From contig NZ_ATYS01000024.1 of NCBI RefSeq assembly GCF_000427805.1, positions 22,143 to 86,142 of the forward strand: a stretch of 64,000 bases of DNA, given 5' to 3'. Both the position numbers and the translations under genes were made by a program. The DNA comes from Budvicia aquatica DSM 5075 = ATCC 35567 (GTDB lineage: Bacteria > Pseudomonadota > Gammaproteobacteria > Enterobacterales > Enterobacteriaceae). The notes under the pieces are model-generated. The model ran no database searches. It worked only from the letters and a program-made list of their open reading frames with translations, and was not told the origin of the DNA. Positions 37,511 to 46,279 of this stretch are shown here, piece after piece; the stretch's first letter is position 1, and every line of letters starts with the position of its first letter.

Positions 37511-38122
37511 ATGGATAAGATAATAGATGAAATGAATAAAAATATTCATAAGCTCAAGAGCGATTTGAAAGAACATGCAGTTTTAGAAAATAAAATAGCA
37601 TTAAGTATTTTTGGTGATAAAGTTATTTCTTGGTCTAAATTAAGAGCTTATAATCTAATTCCATTTTATAGTGAGTTAACTGGTTATAAAACGGATGAAA
37701 TGTTAACAAAAGAGCCAAAGAATAAAAATAATTCATATTGTTATTTTGGGCAGTCAGAGATAGATAAAATTACGAGTTATAATTCTAGAGGCGTGATTGA
37801 AGCTGAAGAGTATATTATAAGTTCTGGTAATCATAAAGTCGGCATAGTGAAGGATTTTAGAGGTGACTTTAGAGTTTTGACTCAGCTATTTTTTGATAGC
37901 AATGGTCGCTATTTAGAGTGTTATTCTGTAACTGATGATGATGAGTACTTTGGATATTATTATATTTATAATGATAACAACGTATCAGAGATCATATCTG
38001 TAGCAAGTAATGGTTTAAAACCATATGTTAAGCTTTATCTAGAGTATATGGATGATGGCAATTTAAGTCGAATATATTTTAAAAATGACACGAAATTAGT
38101 TGATGTTTATAGTAGTAACTAA
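37511..38122 (+). CDS. Hypothetical protein, probable cognate immunity gene
   Basis: A 203-residue AT-rich, acidic, Tyr-rich cytosolic protein without recognisable motifs. The N-terminus is helical (MDKIIDEMNKNIHKLKSDLK) and the second half is rich in beta-type stretches (YLECYSVTDDDEYFGYYYIY). GGAGG sits 7 bases before the ATG, a strong ribosome site. It follows the AHH-like toxin tail by 53 bases, the usual place of an immunity gene, and a terminator ends the unit. Function is inferred from position alone. Confidence 0.55.
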   Translation: MDKIIDEMNKNIHKLKSDLKEHAVLENKIALSIFGDKVISWSKLRAYNLIPFYSELTGYKTDEMLTKEPKNKNNSYCYFGQSEIDKITSYNSRGVIEAEEYIISSGNHKVGIVKDFRGDFRVLTQLFFDSNGRYLECYSVTDDDEYFGYYYIYNDNNVSEIISVASNGLKPYVKLYLEYMDDGNLSRIYFKNDTKLVDVYSSN

Positions 38123-38160
38123 GAATGTAATAAATGATATTTTAATTGTTTATTTATTAT

Positions 38161-38190
38161 GGGGGTTCTATTTGAAACTCCCGTTTTTTA
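38161..38190 (+). terminator. Terminator at the end of the toxin-immunity stretch
   Basis: GGGGGTT and AACTCCC (one G-T pair) form a stem followed by GTTTTTTAT, 40 bases after the last immunity-like gene. Confidence 0.75.
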
Positions 38191-38310
38191 TGAACGCATC
38201 TCTGTTAAACTTTAGTTGCCTTACACAAAGAATTAGCAATTCATTAGTTGGCTAAATTGAAGAAATATTTTTCAATGTTAGGCATAATTTTAATTATTAA
38301 TCAATTAAAT

Positions 38311-38400
38311 ATCATCCCATTAAAAAACGGGTCCAGCCCTTAGGCGAAGTGTAAATTTGTGAGCTAAAACCTAGATCCCCACTTTCGTGGGGATGACGAT
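38311..38400. repeat. REP-like inverted pair
   Basis: ATCATCCCATTAAAAAACGGG (38311) and GATCCCCACTTTCGTGGGG followed by ATGACG (38374-38398) are facing half-elements of the GTCATCCC...GGGAT palindrome family found also at 52.1, 53.6 and 62.7 kb. They lie between the terminator and the convergent amidohydrolase gene. Confidence 0.65.
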
Positions 38401-38454
38401 ATAGTCGGTTTATATGATGTAGAAATGCTTAACTGGCTGGCGTTACGCCTTACA

Positions 38455-39696
38455 TTAAGCGTCCGCTAATTCCCCCAGCGCCTGCTGAAGAATCTCCGCC
38501 GCCAGAATCACGTCTTCAAACTCACTGTACTCATCCGGATGGTGGCTGACGCCGTCTTTAGACGGAATAAATAGCATACCGGCCGGGAAGTCCTGAGCCA
38601 TATACATGGTATCGTGGCCTGCGCCGCTCATCATGGTGGTGAACGGCACGCCTTTATCCTGACAGATGCGCTCTAAGCGGTGAACAATATCGCTGGTCAT
38701 CAGAACCGGCATATCGTTAGCCAGCTCAGCCACGTTAATTACCACGTCCTGAACGGCTTTAGCGTGCTCAACGGAGGCAAAGAACTTAGCTACAACACGG
38801 TCAACGCTGGCTTTGTCTACGCCGCGGATATCAACATAGAATGTGACATCACCGGGAATAACGTTGATGGCATTAGGGGTGACGTCTAAGCGACCAACGG
38901 TACCTACGGTTCCGTAAGCAGATTCATAACCCGCGGCACTGTTAATATCGGTAATAATACCGGCGCTGGCGACTAATGCATCGTGGCGCTGGCACATCGG
39001 CGTGGCACCGGAATGGTCAGCATGGCCATGAACTTCAACTTTATAACGGCAAGGTGCTGCAATACCGTTAACTACGCCAATACGCTTTTGCTGGTGCTCA
39101 AGAACCTTACCTTGCTCAATATGGATTTCCATAAAGCCGTCAAAATAGTTAGCCGGCAGGCGACATTCATCAAGCTTGGCGCTCTGATAGCCGCAATTAT
39201 CTAATACCTGTTGGATATTATTGCCTTCGCTGTCGAAGTTTTTAGCCCATTTAGCCAAGTCAGCCTGACCCGCCATGACCTTACTGGCCATACAGGCAAA
39301 GCCAAAACGGCTTGATTCTTCAGCACGGAAGATAACCAGCTCAAGAGAGCGTTTAAGCTGCTGAGGTTTAAACTGGGAGATAGCATACAGTCCGGCAACT
39401 ACGCCAATGACGCCATCAAAGGCACCGCCCTGTGGAACTGAGTCAATATGTGAACCGGTACCGATAGCCGGCAACTCAGGATTTTTACCCGGTAGGCGGG
39501 CGAAAACGTTCCCCATCATATCCTGACGAACCTGCAGCCCCATCGACTGCATCTTTTCGATCATCATCTTATGGGCTTGTTCATCCTCTTTGGAATAGGC
39601 TAAACGAGTAATACCCGGCGTTGAATCATTCACGCTGAAGGCGGTGATTTGTTCAAAAAGATCAAGTGCCGATTGTTTTGTTAATGCTTGAACCAT
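38455..39696 (-). CDS. M20-family Zn-dependent amidohydrolase (AllC/HyuC-like)
   Basis: A 413-residue metallohydrolase of the allantoate amidohydrolase/N-carbamoyl-L-amino acid hydrolase group. Metal ligands: GTGSHIDSVPQGGAFDG (His and Asp, about 79-95), AEESSRFG (Glu, about 127-134), and HIEQG (about 193-197); the dimerisation domain follows (about 210-325), then SGAGHDTMYMA and the final HHPDEYS. It removes ammonia and CO2 from carbamoylated substrates such as ureidoglycolate precursors or N-carbamoyl amino acids. No allantoin or hydantoin genes lie nearby, so the substrate stays open. It marks the right end of the accessory segment. Confidence 0.88.
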   Translation of the reverse strand: MVQALTKQSALDLFEQITAFSVNDSTPGITRLAYSKEDEQAHKMMIEKMQSMGLQVRQDMMGNVFARLPGKNPELPAIGTGSHIDSVPQGGAFDGVIGVVAGLYAISQFKPQQLKRSLELVIFRAEESSRFGFACMASKVMAGQADLAKWAKNFDSEGNNIQQVLDNCGYQSAKLDECRLPANYFDGFMEIHIEQGKVLEHQQKRIGVVNGIAAPCRYKVEVHGHADHSGATPMCQRHDALVASAGIITDINSAAGYESAYGTVGTVGRLDVTPNAINVIPGDVTFYVDIRGVDKASVDRVVAKFFASVEHAKAVQDVVINVAELANDMPVLMTSDIVHRLERICQDKGVPFTTMMSGAGHDTMYMAQDFPAGMLFIPSKDGVSHHPDEYSEFEDVILAAEILQQALGELADA

Positions 39697-39771
39697 TCCA
39701 GTTATCCTCTGTTCATCCGCTTGGCTGGATGTAATTTAGTAAGTACTTAAGGCCGTCCACATAAGGTTATA

Positions 39772-39895
39772 TACCTGTAATACTTCAAGCCGCATCGTTG
39801 TTAGCTTCACCCGCTTATCCGAATCACTTACCTGAGTAAGCTCATCGAGACTTGCTCCCTTGTCGCCTCGATGTGGCTCGAATTATTTTAGTTAT
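39772..39895 (-). repeat. ERIC-like element, first copy
   Basis: Runs from TATACCTGTAATACTTCAAGC through CTTACCTGAGTAAGCTCATCG to GGCTCGAATTATTTTAGTTAT. The CTTCAAGC...CTCGAATTATTTT order is the inverse of the copy at 39949, and the CACTTA...TAAGCTC core resembles the ERIC1R primer region. It is about 124 bases. Confidence 0.7.
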
Positions 39896-39948
39896 ATCAG
39901 GAAAAACTAAAATCAGAAACCCACGCATGTGAAACACGGTAATATACC

Positions 39949-40066
39949 CAAAATAATTCGAGTTGCTTGTAGGCGACAAGTTCAGAAGTCGCTAGGAGCA
40001 TAGCTGGCTATGTGACTGGGGCGAGTGGACGCAGTCAACACCCAAGCAACTTGAAGCATGACGGGG
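39949..40066 (+). repeat. ERIC-like element, second copy
   Basis: Starts TATACCCAAAATAATTCGAG, contains GTGACTGGGGCGAGTGGACGC, which closely matches the ERIC2 primer core (GTGACTGGGGTGAGCG), and ends CAACTTGAAGCATGACGGGGATA. Orientation is opposite to the copy 50 bases away, so the two face each other back to back. Confidence 0.8.
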
Positions 40067-40264
40067 ATAGCGTTACATGCTAGATAATCATTTAAAGGGA
40101 GACAAGGGCAGGGTGGTTAATTTGCAATGGGACTTGATATATATCATGTGTTGCATTGGCGAAGCTAATTACCTGTGAACCTGTGGTAAATAAAATATAA
40201 ACAAAAAGGGAAAACTAAACGTAGTTTTCCCTTTTAATTGAATGATTACTACCAGAGCACGGTT

Positions 40265-41305
40265 TTAACCGCCGGCTTTTAGGTTCTGGAATAGTGTCTC
40301 ATACAATAAACCGGCTTCACCCACTGAACCCTGCCAGTGGCCCTTCATAATGGTTTCTTCATCCGGGTAGAGTGATTTATCTTCAGTTAATGATTTCGGT
40401 AATAGCTTGCGCGCTTCAATATTTGGCGTTGGATAACCGATTTCATTAGCAATTCTGGCCGCAACTTCAGGGCGTAACAGGTAATCGATCAGCTTTAGTG
40501 CGCCTTCAACGTTTTTAGCATTAGACGGAATCGCCATGCTGTCCATCCACAATACGGCACCTTCTTTCGGCCAAATATATTGCAGAGGAACACCTTCTTG
40601 GCGGGCCATATAGGCTGAACCGTTCCACAGCATACCGATATCGATATCCCCTTCAATATACGGGTTTGCCGGCGCATCGGAGTTAAAGACCACCACGTTC
40701 GGCATCAGCTTACGCATCTCTTCGTAAGCTTCCTGAATCTCTTTGGGGTTAGTGGTATTGATCGAATAACCCAGCTTAGCTAAGGCAATCGGGAATACTT
40801 CACGGGCATCGTCCAGAATCAAAATACGGTCTCTGAAACGTTCATCCCATAGGTCAGCCCAACTGGTCACAGTTTTAGGATCGATCACGTCAGTATTCAC
40901 CGCAATACCGGTTGCTCCCCAAGTATAGGGAATTGACCATTCGTTGGTCGGGTCAAACTCTTTGGATTGCAGCGACGGATCGATATTTTTAAAGTTTTTA
41001 AGCTTGCTGGTATCAATCTTCTGAATCATGCCCTCATCACGCATACGCGCAACAAAATAGGCAGAAGGGACCACTAAATCGTAAGCGCCTTCTTTGTAAG
41101 TTTTCAACTTGGTGTACATGGTGTCAATCGACTCAAAAGAGGAGTTGATCACCTTAATACCGGTCTCTTTGGTAAAGTCATCCATCAGACCAGGCGGAAC
41201 ATATTCCGACCAGTTATAAAAATAGACCACGTCTTTATCCGCGTGGGCCATACCGGCAGAGAGCAACATGGCTCCGGCGGCGAGCAGGTGAGACCACTTT
41301 TTCAT
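40265..41305 (-). CDS. potD: Spermidine/putrescine-binding protein PotD
   Basis: The 346-residue periplasmic polyamine-binding protein. Signal peptide MKKWSHLLAAGAMLLSAGMAHA is followed by the mature start DKDVVYFYNWSEYVPPGLMD, which is highly characteristic. Length matches E. coli PotD (348). It is last in the potABCD order and separated from potC by about 130 bases containing a repeat, as a separately tuned final cistron. Confidence 0.96.
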   Translation of the reverse strand: MKKWSHLLAAGAMLLSAGMAHADKDVVYFYNWSEYVPPGLMDDFTKETGIKVINSSFESIDTMYTKLKTYKEGAYDLVVPSAYFVARMRDEGMIQKIDTSKLKNFKNIDPSLQSKEFDPTNEWSIPYTWGATGIAVNTDVIDPKTVTSWADLWDERFRDRILILDDAREVFPIALAKLGYSINTTNPKEIQEAYEEMRKLMPNVVVFNSDAPANPYIEGDIDIGMLWNGSAYMARQEGVPLQYIWPKEGAVLWMDSMAIPSNAKNVEGALKLIDYLLRPEVAARIANEIGYPTPNIEARKLLPKSLTEDKSLYPDEETIMKGHWQGSVGEAGLLYETLFQNLKAGG

Positions 41306-41349
41306 TCAGGGTATCTCCTTAAAAGGGAGCAGAAAGAGAGTGATACCGG

Positions 41350-41425
41350 GGTTATGCCCTTATTACTTGAAGTTGCAGCGTTGCTGGCGGCAACTCCAAC
41401 TACTTTGAGTATAAAACCCCGGCAG
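41350..41425. repeat. Short palindromic repeat between potC and potD
   Basis: TTACTTGAAGTTGCAGCGTTGC and GGCAACTCCAACTACTTTGAG mirror each other, and the GAAGTTGCA motif also occurs in the repeat at 14951. It is probably a short derivative of the ERIC-like family and may set the high potD transcript level relative to the upstream genes. Confidence 0.5.
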
Positions 41426-41434
41426 TCATTTTAT

Positions 41435-42211
41435 TTACTTAGCTGTACGATCGCGTAGTACTAACTGGCTGGCGAGCACCAGAACCAGAGAGAACACCAA
41501 CATAATAGTTGCCAGCGCATTCACTTCAGGAGACATGCCGACCTTCACCATTGAGTAAATCTTCAGTGGTAAAATTTCGTACGATGGTCCGGTCACAAAT
41601 GAAGAAACCACCACGTCATCCATCGACAGAGTGAAGCTCAATAACCAACCTGCTACCACCGCCGGCATGGCAATAGGCAGGATGATTTTGCGCAAAATCG
41701 TAAACTCAGTAGCACCAAGATCCCGTGCTGCTTCCAGCATTCTGACGTCAAATCCTTTCAGGCGTGAATAAACGGTAATCACCACAAAAGGCAGACAGAA
41801 TGTGATATGGGCGAGCATCAGAGACCAAAATCCCAATGACAGGCCCAACAGCATATACAGCGCAAGCAGCGAAATTGCCATAACGATATCCGGAGACATC
41901 ATAACCACAAACAGCATGCCGCTGACGAAGTGCTTACCGCGGAACTGATAGCGATATAATGCAACAGCGGTCAGAGAACCAATAACGGTGGCAAAGGTGG
42001 CTGAAAATGCAGCAATAACCACCGAGTGACCGGCCGCCTGTAACAAGCTGTCGTTATTAAGCAATATCTTATACCACTGGGTGGTAAAGCTACTCCACGT
42101 CACGCCGTATTTAGCGGAGTTAAAGGAGTTAACGACCAATATTAAGATCGGAATATATAAAAAGGCATAAACGGCAGTCATAAAGCCGCCACGGAACAGG
42201 CGTCCTATCAT
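41435..42211 (-). CDS. potC: Spermidine/putrescine ABC transporter permease PotC
   Basis: A 258-residue inner-membrane permease with six spans. The EAA-loop [26 protein letters not shown], here seen as [11 protein letters not shown] (about 152-162) and the following ILPIAMP, docks with PotA. It overlaps potB by four bases (ATGA). Length matches E. coli PotC (264). Confidence 0.95.
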   Translation of the reverse strand: MIGRLFRGGFMTAVYAFLYIPILILVVNSFNSAKYGVTWSSFTTQWYKILLNNDSLLQAAGHSVVIAAFSATFATVIGSLTAVALYRYQFRGKHFVSGMLFVVMMSPDIVMAISLLALYMLLGLSLGFWSLMLAHITFCLPFVVITVYSRLKGFDVRMLEAARDLGATEFTILRKIILPIAMPAVVAGWLLSFTLSMDDVVVSSFVTGPSYEILPLKIYSMVKVGMSPEVNALATIMLVFSLVLVLASQLVLRDRTAK

Positions 42212-43080
42212 TCCAGCTCATCCTTCCGGTTAAGTAACTTACTGACGCGATAATAAAAATACAGCAAGAAGCCCATGATAATGGTCAGACAGATGCTGGT
42301 TGCAGCACCGAAAGGCCAGTCACGTAATCTTAGGAACTGATTTTTAATAATATTACCGACTAATAAGTTTTTAGCGCCGCCCAGCAGGTCTGCAATGTAG
42401 AACATCCCCATTGCCGGAAGCAGAACTAATAAACAGCCGGCAATAATGCCCGGCATGGTTAACGGAATAATCACCCGAGTGAAGGTCTGGAACTTTCTGG
42501 CGCCAAGGTCTCTGGCCGCTTCGATATAAGTCTTATCCAGCTTTTCAATGCTGGAATAGAGCGGCAGTACCATAAATGGCAGCAGAATATAGACCAGACC
42601 AATAATGACGGCCTGTTGGGAATACATAATCCGCAGCGGTTCATCAATTAAACCAATGCCTAACAGAATCTGATTTAGTACCCCTTTGGTACTGATAAAT
42701 ATTTTCAGTCCATAGGTACGAATCAGGGAGTTAGTCCAAAATGGAATAATCAGCAAAAACAGCATAATAGGCTGAGTACGCTTAGGCATACTGGCAATGC
42801 AGTAGGCAAACGGATAACCGATAATCAGGCAGAAGAAGGTTGCGATCAGCGCCATGTTCAGCGAGTGCAACATCACTTGTGCATACATCGGATCGAATAA
42901 CCGGGCGTAGTTATCCAGGCTAAATACCAGCGAGATTAAGTTGGCATCGTCACGGGTAAGGAAGCTGGTGCCAATAATCATCAGGTTTGGTACAAAAACA
43001 AACAGTACCAACCATGAAACTATGACCGTAATGGCAAACTTCTGAAACAGCTTACGCTGCGACGGTTTATATGCCTTCAT
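42208..43080 (-). CDS. potB: Spermidine/putrescine ABC transporter permease PotB
   Basis: A 290-residue six-span permease, partner of PotC. The [20 protein letters not shown] loop (about 182-201) is the conserved ATPase contact. It overlaps potA by 14 bases and potC by 4, showing tight translational coupling. Confidence 0.95.
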   Translation of the reverse strand: MKAYKPSQRKLFQKFAITVIVSWLVLFVFVPNLMIIGTSFLTRDDANLISLVFSLDNYARLFDPMYAQVMLHSLNMALIATFFCLIIGYPFAYCIASMPKRTQPIMLFLLIIPFWTNSLIRTYGLKIFISTKGVLNQILLGIGLIDEPLRIMYSQQAVIIGLVYILLPFMVLPLYSSIEKLDKTYIEAARDLGARKFQTFTRVIIPLTMPGIIAGCLLVLLPAMGMFYIADLLGGAKNLLVGNIIKNQFLRLRDWPFGAATSICLTIIMGFLLYFYYRVSKLLNRKDELE

Positions 43081-44179
43081 CTGCCAGTACCACCTCCCAG
43101 CGTTCAGACCAGGTCACGGCAACTTTGTGATCCAATGAGTGGTCAACATCAGGGTCATCTTCATTGAAGAATTCGCTGATCATCACCATCTTGCCGTTTT
43201 CTAATTCGACAACTGAATCTAACATCATGCCTTTATAGTTGTGCTCACGAATGTAGCCAACCAGACCGTCTACGTCCTGACCTTCTTTAACGGCAACAAC
43301 GGTTAAATCTTCAGGACGAAGTAATACTTTGACTTTGTCGCCCGGACTAACATCCAGCTCGGTCAAAATGCCGCATTCGCGACCTTCAACGTTGGCCAGA
43401 ACGCGTTTTTCATCCAGACGATTGATAACGGTTGCTTCAAACACGTTAATTTCGCCAATAAAGCGGGCAACAAACATGTTCTTCGGCTCTTCATAAATCT
43501 CGCGCGGCGTACCGTCTTGTTCAATGCGACCATTACGCATTACCACAATTCGGTCCGACATGGTCAGCGCTTCTTCCTGATCGTGGGTAACGAACACGAA
43601 GGTAATGCCTAACTGACGTTGCAGAGACTGAAGTTCACTTTGCATCTGTTTACGTAGCTTATAGTCCAGTGCTGAGAGTGATTCATCCAGCAGCAGAACC
43701 TTAGGCTTATTAACAACGGCACGGGCAATGGCAATCCGCTGCTGTTGACCACCTGAAAGCTGATGAGGTTTGCGTTGGGCAAAAGCGTCCAACTGTACCA
43801 TTTTCAGCGCTTCCATTACGCGAGGCGTAATCTGGTCGGCAGGGGTTTTTTGCATCCGCAGGCCAAAGGCCACGTTGTCAAAAATATTCATATGAGGAAA
43901 TAACGCATAGCTCTGGAACACCGTATTCACATGGCGTTGTTCAGCAGGCTGATGAGTGATGTCCTGATTGGTAAGCAATATCTGACCTTCATCGACGGTT
44001 TCGAGACCGGCAATTAATCGAAGAACAGTTGTTTTACCGCAGCCGGAAGGGCCTAAGATTGTTAGAAACTCGCCATCATTAATGGTTAAATTAAATTGGC
44101 TTATGATGTCACGGCCGTCAAACGCTTTACTAACGTTTTTAAGCTCGACAACGGGTAAACGTGAGGAGTTATCAGTCAT
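43067..44179 (-). CDS. potA: Spermidine/putrescine ABC transporter ATPase PotA
   Basis: A 370-residue ATPase that energises PotBC. Walker [10 protein letters not shown] (about 43-51), signature [15 protein letters not shown], Walker B VLLLDES and the switch His ([10 protein letters not shown]) are intact; the C-terminal TOBE domain (about 240-370, [10 protein letters not shown]) is regulatory. First gene of potABCD, divergent from pepT across about 390 bases. Confidence 0.96.
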   Translation of the reverse strand: MTDNSSRLPVVELKNVSKAFDGRDIISQFNLTINDGEFLTILGPSGCGKTTVLRLIAGLETVDEGQILLTNQDITHQPAEQRHVNTVFQSYALFPHMNIFDNVAFGLRMQKTPADQITPRVMEALKMVQLDAFAQRKPHQLSGGQQQRIAIARAVVNKPKVLLLDESLSALDYKLRKQMQSELQSLQRQLGITFVFVTHDQEEALTMSDRIVVMRNGRIEQDGTPREIYEEPKNMFVARFIGEINVFEATVINRLDEKRVLANVEGRECGILTELDVSPGDKVKVLLRPEDLTVVAVKEGQDVDGLVGYIREHNYKGMMLDSVVELENGKMVMISEFFNEDDPDVDHSLDHKVAVTWSERWEVVLADEGI

Positions 44180-44570
44180 TTAATTTCGCTACTCTATCCC
44201 GTAATATAAGGCAGATAGAACCACCACTGGAAAAGACTGCAAGAATAAACATAAGTGTAGCGCAATTATTTTTACGCGCCTTTTGCTTATTCGAAACCAG
44301 TGGCCCCATTCAGTTTTTAAGAGCGCGGATAATAGACCCTGACGCTGATAAATGAAAGCCTATTTAACCGTTTATAGACTATTTTTTTACCAATAATAAA
44401 ATTTAGGGTTAACAACAGGTTGCTGAAAAGAAAATCTTAAGGATGGTATGTGATCTTTTTGAACATCATTTCCTTTAAATATCATGTAAAAGCGATTTAA
44501 AACTGACTTGACGCAATATTTAATATAGCGCTATCCGCATAATGAAGGCTGATTATTTGAGGGGATGAGA
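44180..44570. other. Divergent potA/pepT promoter region
   Basis: About 390 bases with both promoters. A candidate sigma70 promoter for pepT is TTGACG (near 44508) followed by an AT-rich TATAGC-type region. E. coli pepT is FNR-activated, but I see no good FNR box here. No gene is credible. Confidence 0.45.
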
Positions 44571-45812
44571 ATGGATAAATTACTGGATCGCTTTTTTCAT
44601 TATGTGTCTTTTGACACCCAATCGAGAGCTAACGCTCGTCAGGTGCCTAGTACCGAAGGGCAAATGGCGCTGGCAAAGGCATTAGAGCGTGAGCTTAAAG
44701 GAATGGGCTTAGAGGACATTGTGTTGAGCGATACTGGTTGTTTAATGGCGACATTACCATCGAATGTCGACTGGCCGGTTCCAACCGTTGGATTCCTCGC
44801 TCATATGGACACTTCCCCGGATATGTCGGGAAAAGGGGTTAAGCCACAGATCGTCGATAACTATCGCGGGGGAGACATTGCGTTAGGTATTGGTGACGAA
44901 GTGCTTTCTCCGGTGATGTTTCCGGTATTGCACCAGCTCCATGGTCAGACATTAATAACCACCGACGGTAAAACGTTGCTAGGGGCTGATGATAAAGCAG
45001 GGGTTGCTGAAATATTAACCGCGATCTCCCGCCTTAAAGCCTGCAATAAACCCCATGGCAATATCCGCATTGCGTTTACGCCGGATGAAGAAGTCGGTAA
45101 AGGCATGAAAAACTTCGACGTCCAGCAATTTGGCGCTCAATGGGCTTATACGGTTGACGGTGGTGGCGTCGGTGAGCTTGAGTGTGAAAACTTCAATGCT
45201 GCGTTGGCAACGGTGAAGATAGTGGGCAATGCGGTACATACCGGCAGGGCTAAAGGCGTGATGATCAGCGCATTAACCTTGGCTGCCCGTTTCCAGCAAG
45301 CATTGCCGGTGTTGGAATCACCGGAACATACCGATGGTTACGAAGGGTTTTATCACCTCAATTCCATGCGCGGCAGCGTTGATTACGCTGAGATGACCTA
45401 TTTTATTCGTGATTTTGAACGTGACGGATTTGAAAAGCGCAAGCGTACCATTATTGAGGCTGCAAAACAGGTGGGTGAAGGGTTGCACCGTGACTGCCAT
45501 ATTGAAGTGAACATTAAAGATATGTACTACAACATGCGCGATCAGGTGGCTAAATATCCTCACGTTATTGATATTGCCAAGCAGGCAATGGTCGATAATC
45601 AGATTGACCCGCAGGTAATACCCATTCGCGGAGGGACTGACGGCGCTATCTTGTCTCATATGGGATTGCCTTGTCCTAATCTGTTTACCGGCGGCTATAA
45701 CCCTCACAGCAAGCATGAATTTGTCACGGTAGAAGGGATGGAAAAAGCCGTATCGGTGATTGTGCGCATTGCGGAATTAACTGCCGAACGGGCAAAAAAT
45801 TATTCAGCCTGA
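44571..45812 (+). CDS. pepT: Peptidase T (tripeptide aminopeptidase)
   Basis: A 413-residue M20B zinc aminopeptidase that removes N-terminal residues from tripeptides in the cytosol. Metal-site motifs: [13 protein letters not shown] (about 76-88), LLGADDKAG (Asp, about 138-146), [10 protein letters not shown] (Glu pair, about 172-181), DGG (about 196) and [10 protein letters not shown] (His, about 380). The ATG at 44571 has GAGGGG at good spacing and yields MDKLLDRF as in E. coli; the ATG two codons before it is too close to that site. Next to potABCD as in E. coli. Confidence 0.96.
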   Translation: MDKLLDRFFHYVSFDTQSRANARQVPSTEGQMALAKALERELKGMGLEDIVLSDTGCLMATLPSNVDWPVPTVGFLAHMDTSPDMSGKGVKPQIVDNYRGGDIALGIGDEVLSPVMFPVLHQLHGQTLITTDGKTLLGADDKAGVAEILTAISRLKACNKPHGNIRIAFTPDEEVGKGMKNFDVQQFGAQWAYTVDGGGVGELECENFNAALATVKIVGNAVHTGRAKGVMISALTLAARFQQALPVLESPEHTDGYEGFYHLNSMRGSVDYAEMTYFIRDFERDGFEKRKRTIIEAAKQVGEGLHRDCHIEVNIKDMYYNMRDQVAKYPHVIDIAKQAMVDNQIDPQVIPIRGGTDGAILSHMGLPCPNLFTGGYNPHSKHEFVTVEGMEKAVSVIVRIAELTAERAKNYSA

Positions 45813-45825
45813 TCCATGACTCAGT

Positions 45826-45872
45826 AGCCATCAAGGATTAGTGACGATGTCACTAATCCTTGATGGCTTTTT
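45826..45872 (+). terminator. Long perfect terminator hairpin after pepT
   Basis: AGCCATCAAGGATTAGTGAC pairs perfectly over 20 bases with its complement around a 3-base loop, followed by TTTT. Confidence 0.93.
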
Positions 45873-45967
45873 ACTAAAACTGTGAAGCGGTATACAGCCA
45901 AAAGTGTGATGAATTTCAGAGTTTTAATAGTTAATTCTTTTTTTACATCCTTTCACATTATTTTCTG

Positions 45968-46043
45968 CGATATAAAAATCAGATTTGCATCAATCATTCT
46001 TGTTTAATTCTTACCATTCCATATATAAATGATTTTTATATCG
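45968..46043. promoter_or_regulatory. Widely spaced 14-bp inverted repeat in the dppA upstream region
   Basis: CGATATAAAAATCA (45968-45981) and TGATTTTTATATCG (46030-46043) are perfect inverted copies 48 bases apart, about 240-310 bases before dppA. Two identical operator-like sites on one face of the DNA (DNA looping) or an RNA structure are possible. Confidence 0.55.
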
Positions 46044-46230
46044 AGATAGTTTAAATATTCAAACCAATATACTGTTTTGGTCCTGAACACATCCGATCAT
46101 TTTTTTCTGTCTATACTCCATTTGCGTAAATGTTAATGGAATGTTTTTTTTAAGGGAGTTGAATCTGCCATACCCAAGGGCGTGGTGAGGAAACAACGAT
46201 ACCTGCGATAACAGCATGTCTATTAACCGA

Positions 46231-46253
46231 CAGCAAACACAGCCAGCACATAA
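46231..46253 (+). promoter_or_regulatory. CA-rich leader, candidate GcvB target site
   Basis: The leader just before dppA reads CAGCAAACACAGCCAGCACA, a CA-rich stretch 27-49 bases before the start. E. coli dppA is repressed by the GcvB small RNA, whose GU-rich R1 region pairs with such CA-rich leaders. Pairing was not computed. Confidence 0.45.
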
Positions 46254-46279
46254 CGTCCTATATATTGTGGGAGTTTATA

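Larger units (their letters stand above)
39697..40264. other. Repeat-rich gap between the amidohydrolase gene and potD
   Basis: About 570 bases with no credible gene. Two ERIC-like elements occupy most of it (39772-39895 and 39949-40066). It includes the promoter of the amidohydrolase gene and the 3' end of potD. Confidence 0.6.

Noticed and set aside
44500..44530. FNR box upstream of pepT
   Set aside because: TTGACGCAATATTT keeps only one half-site of the TTGAT-N4-ATCAA consensus.
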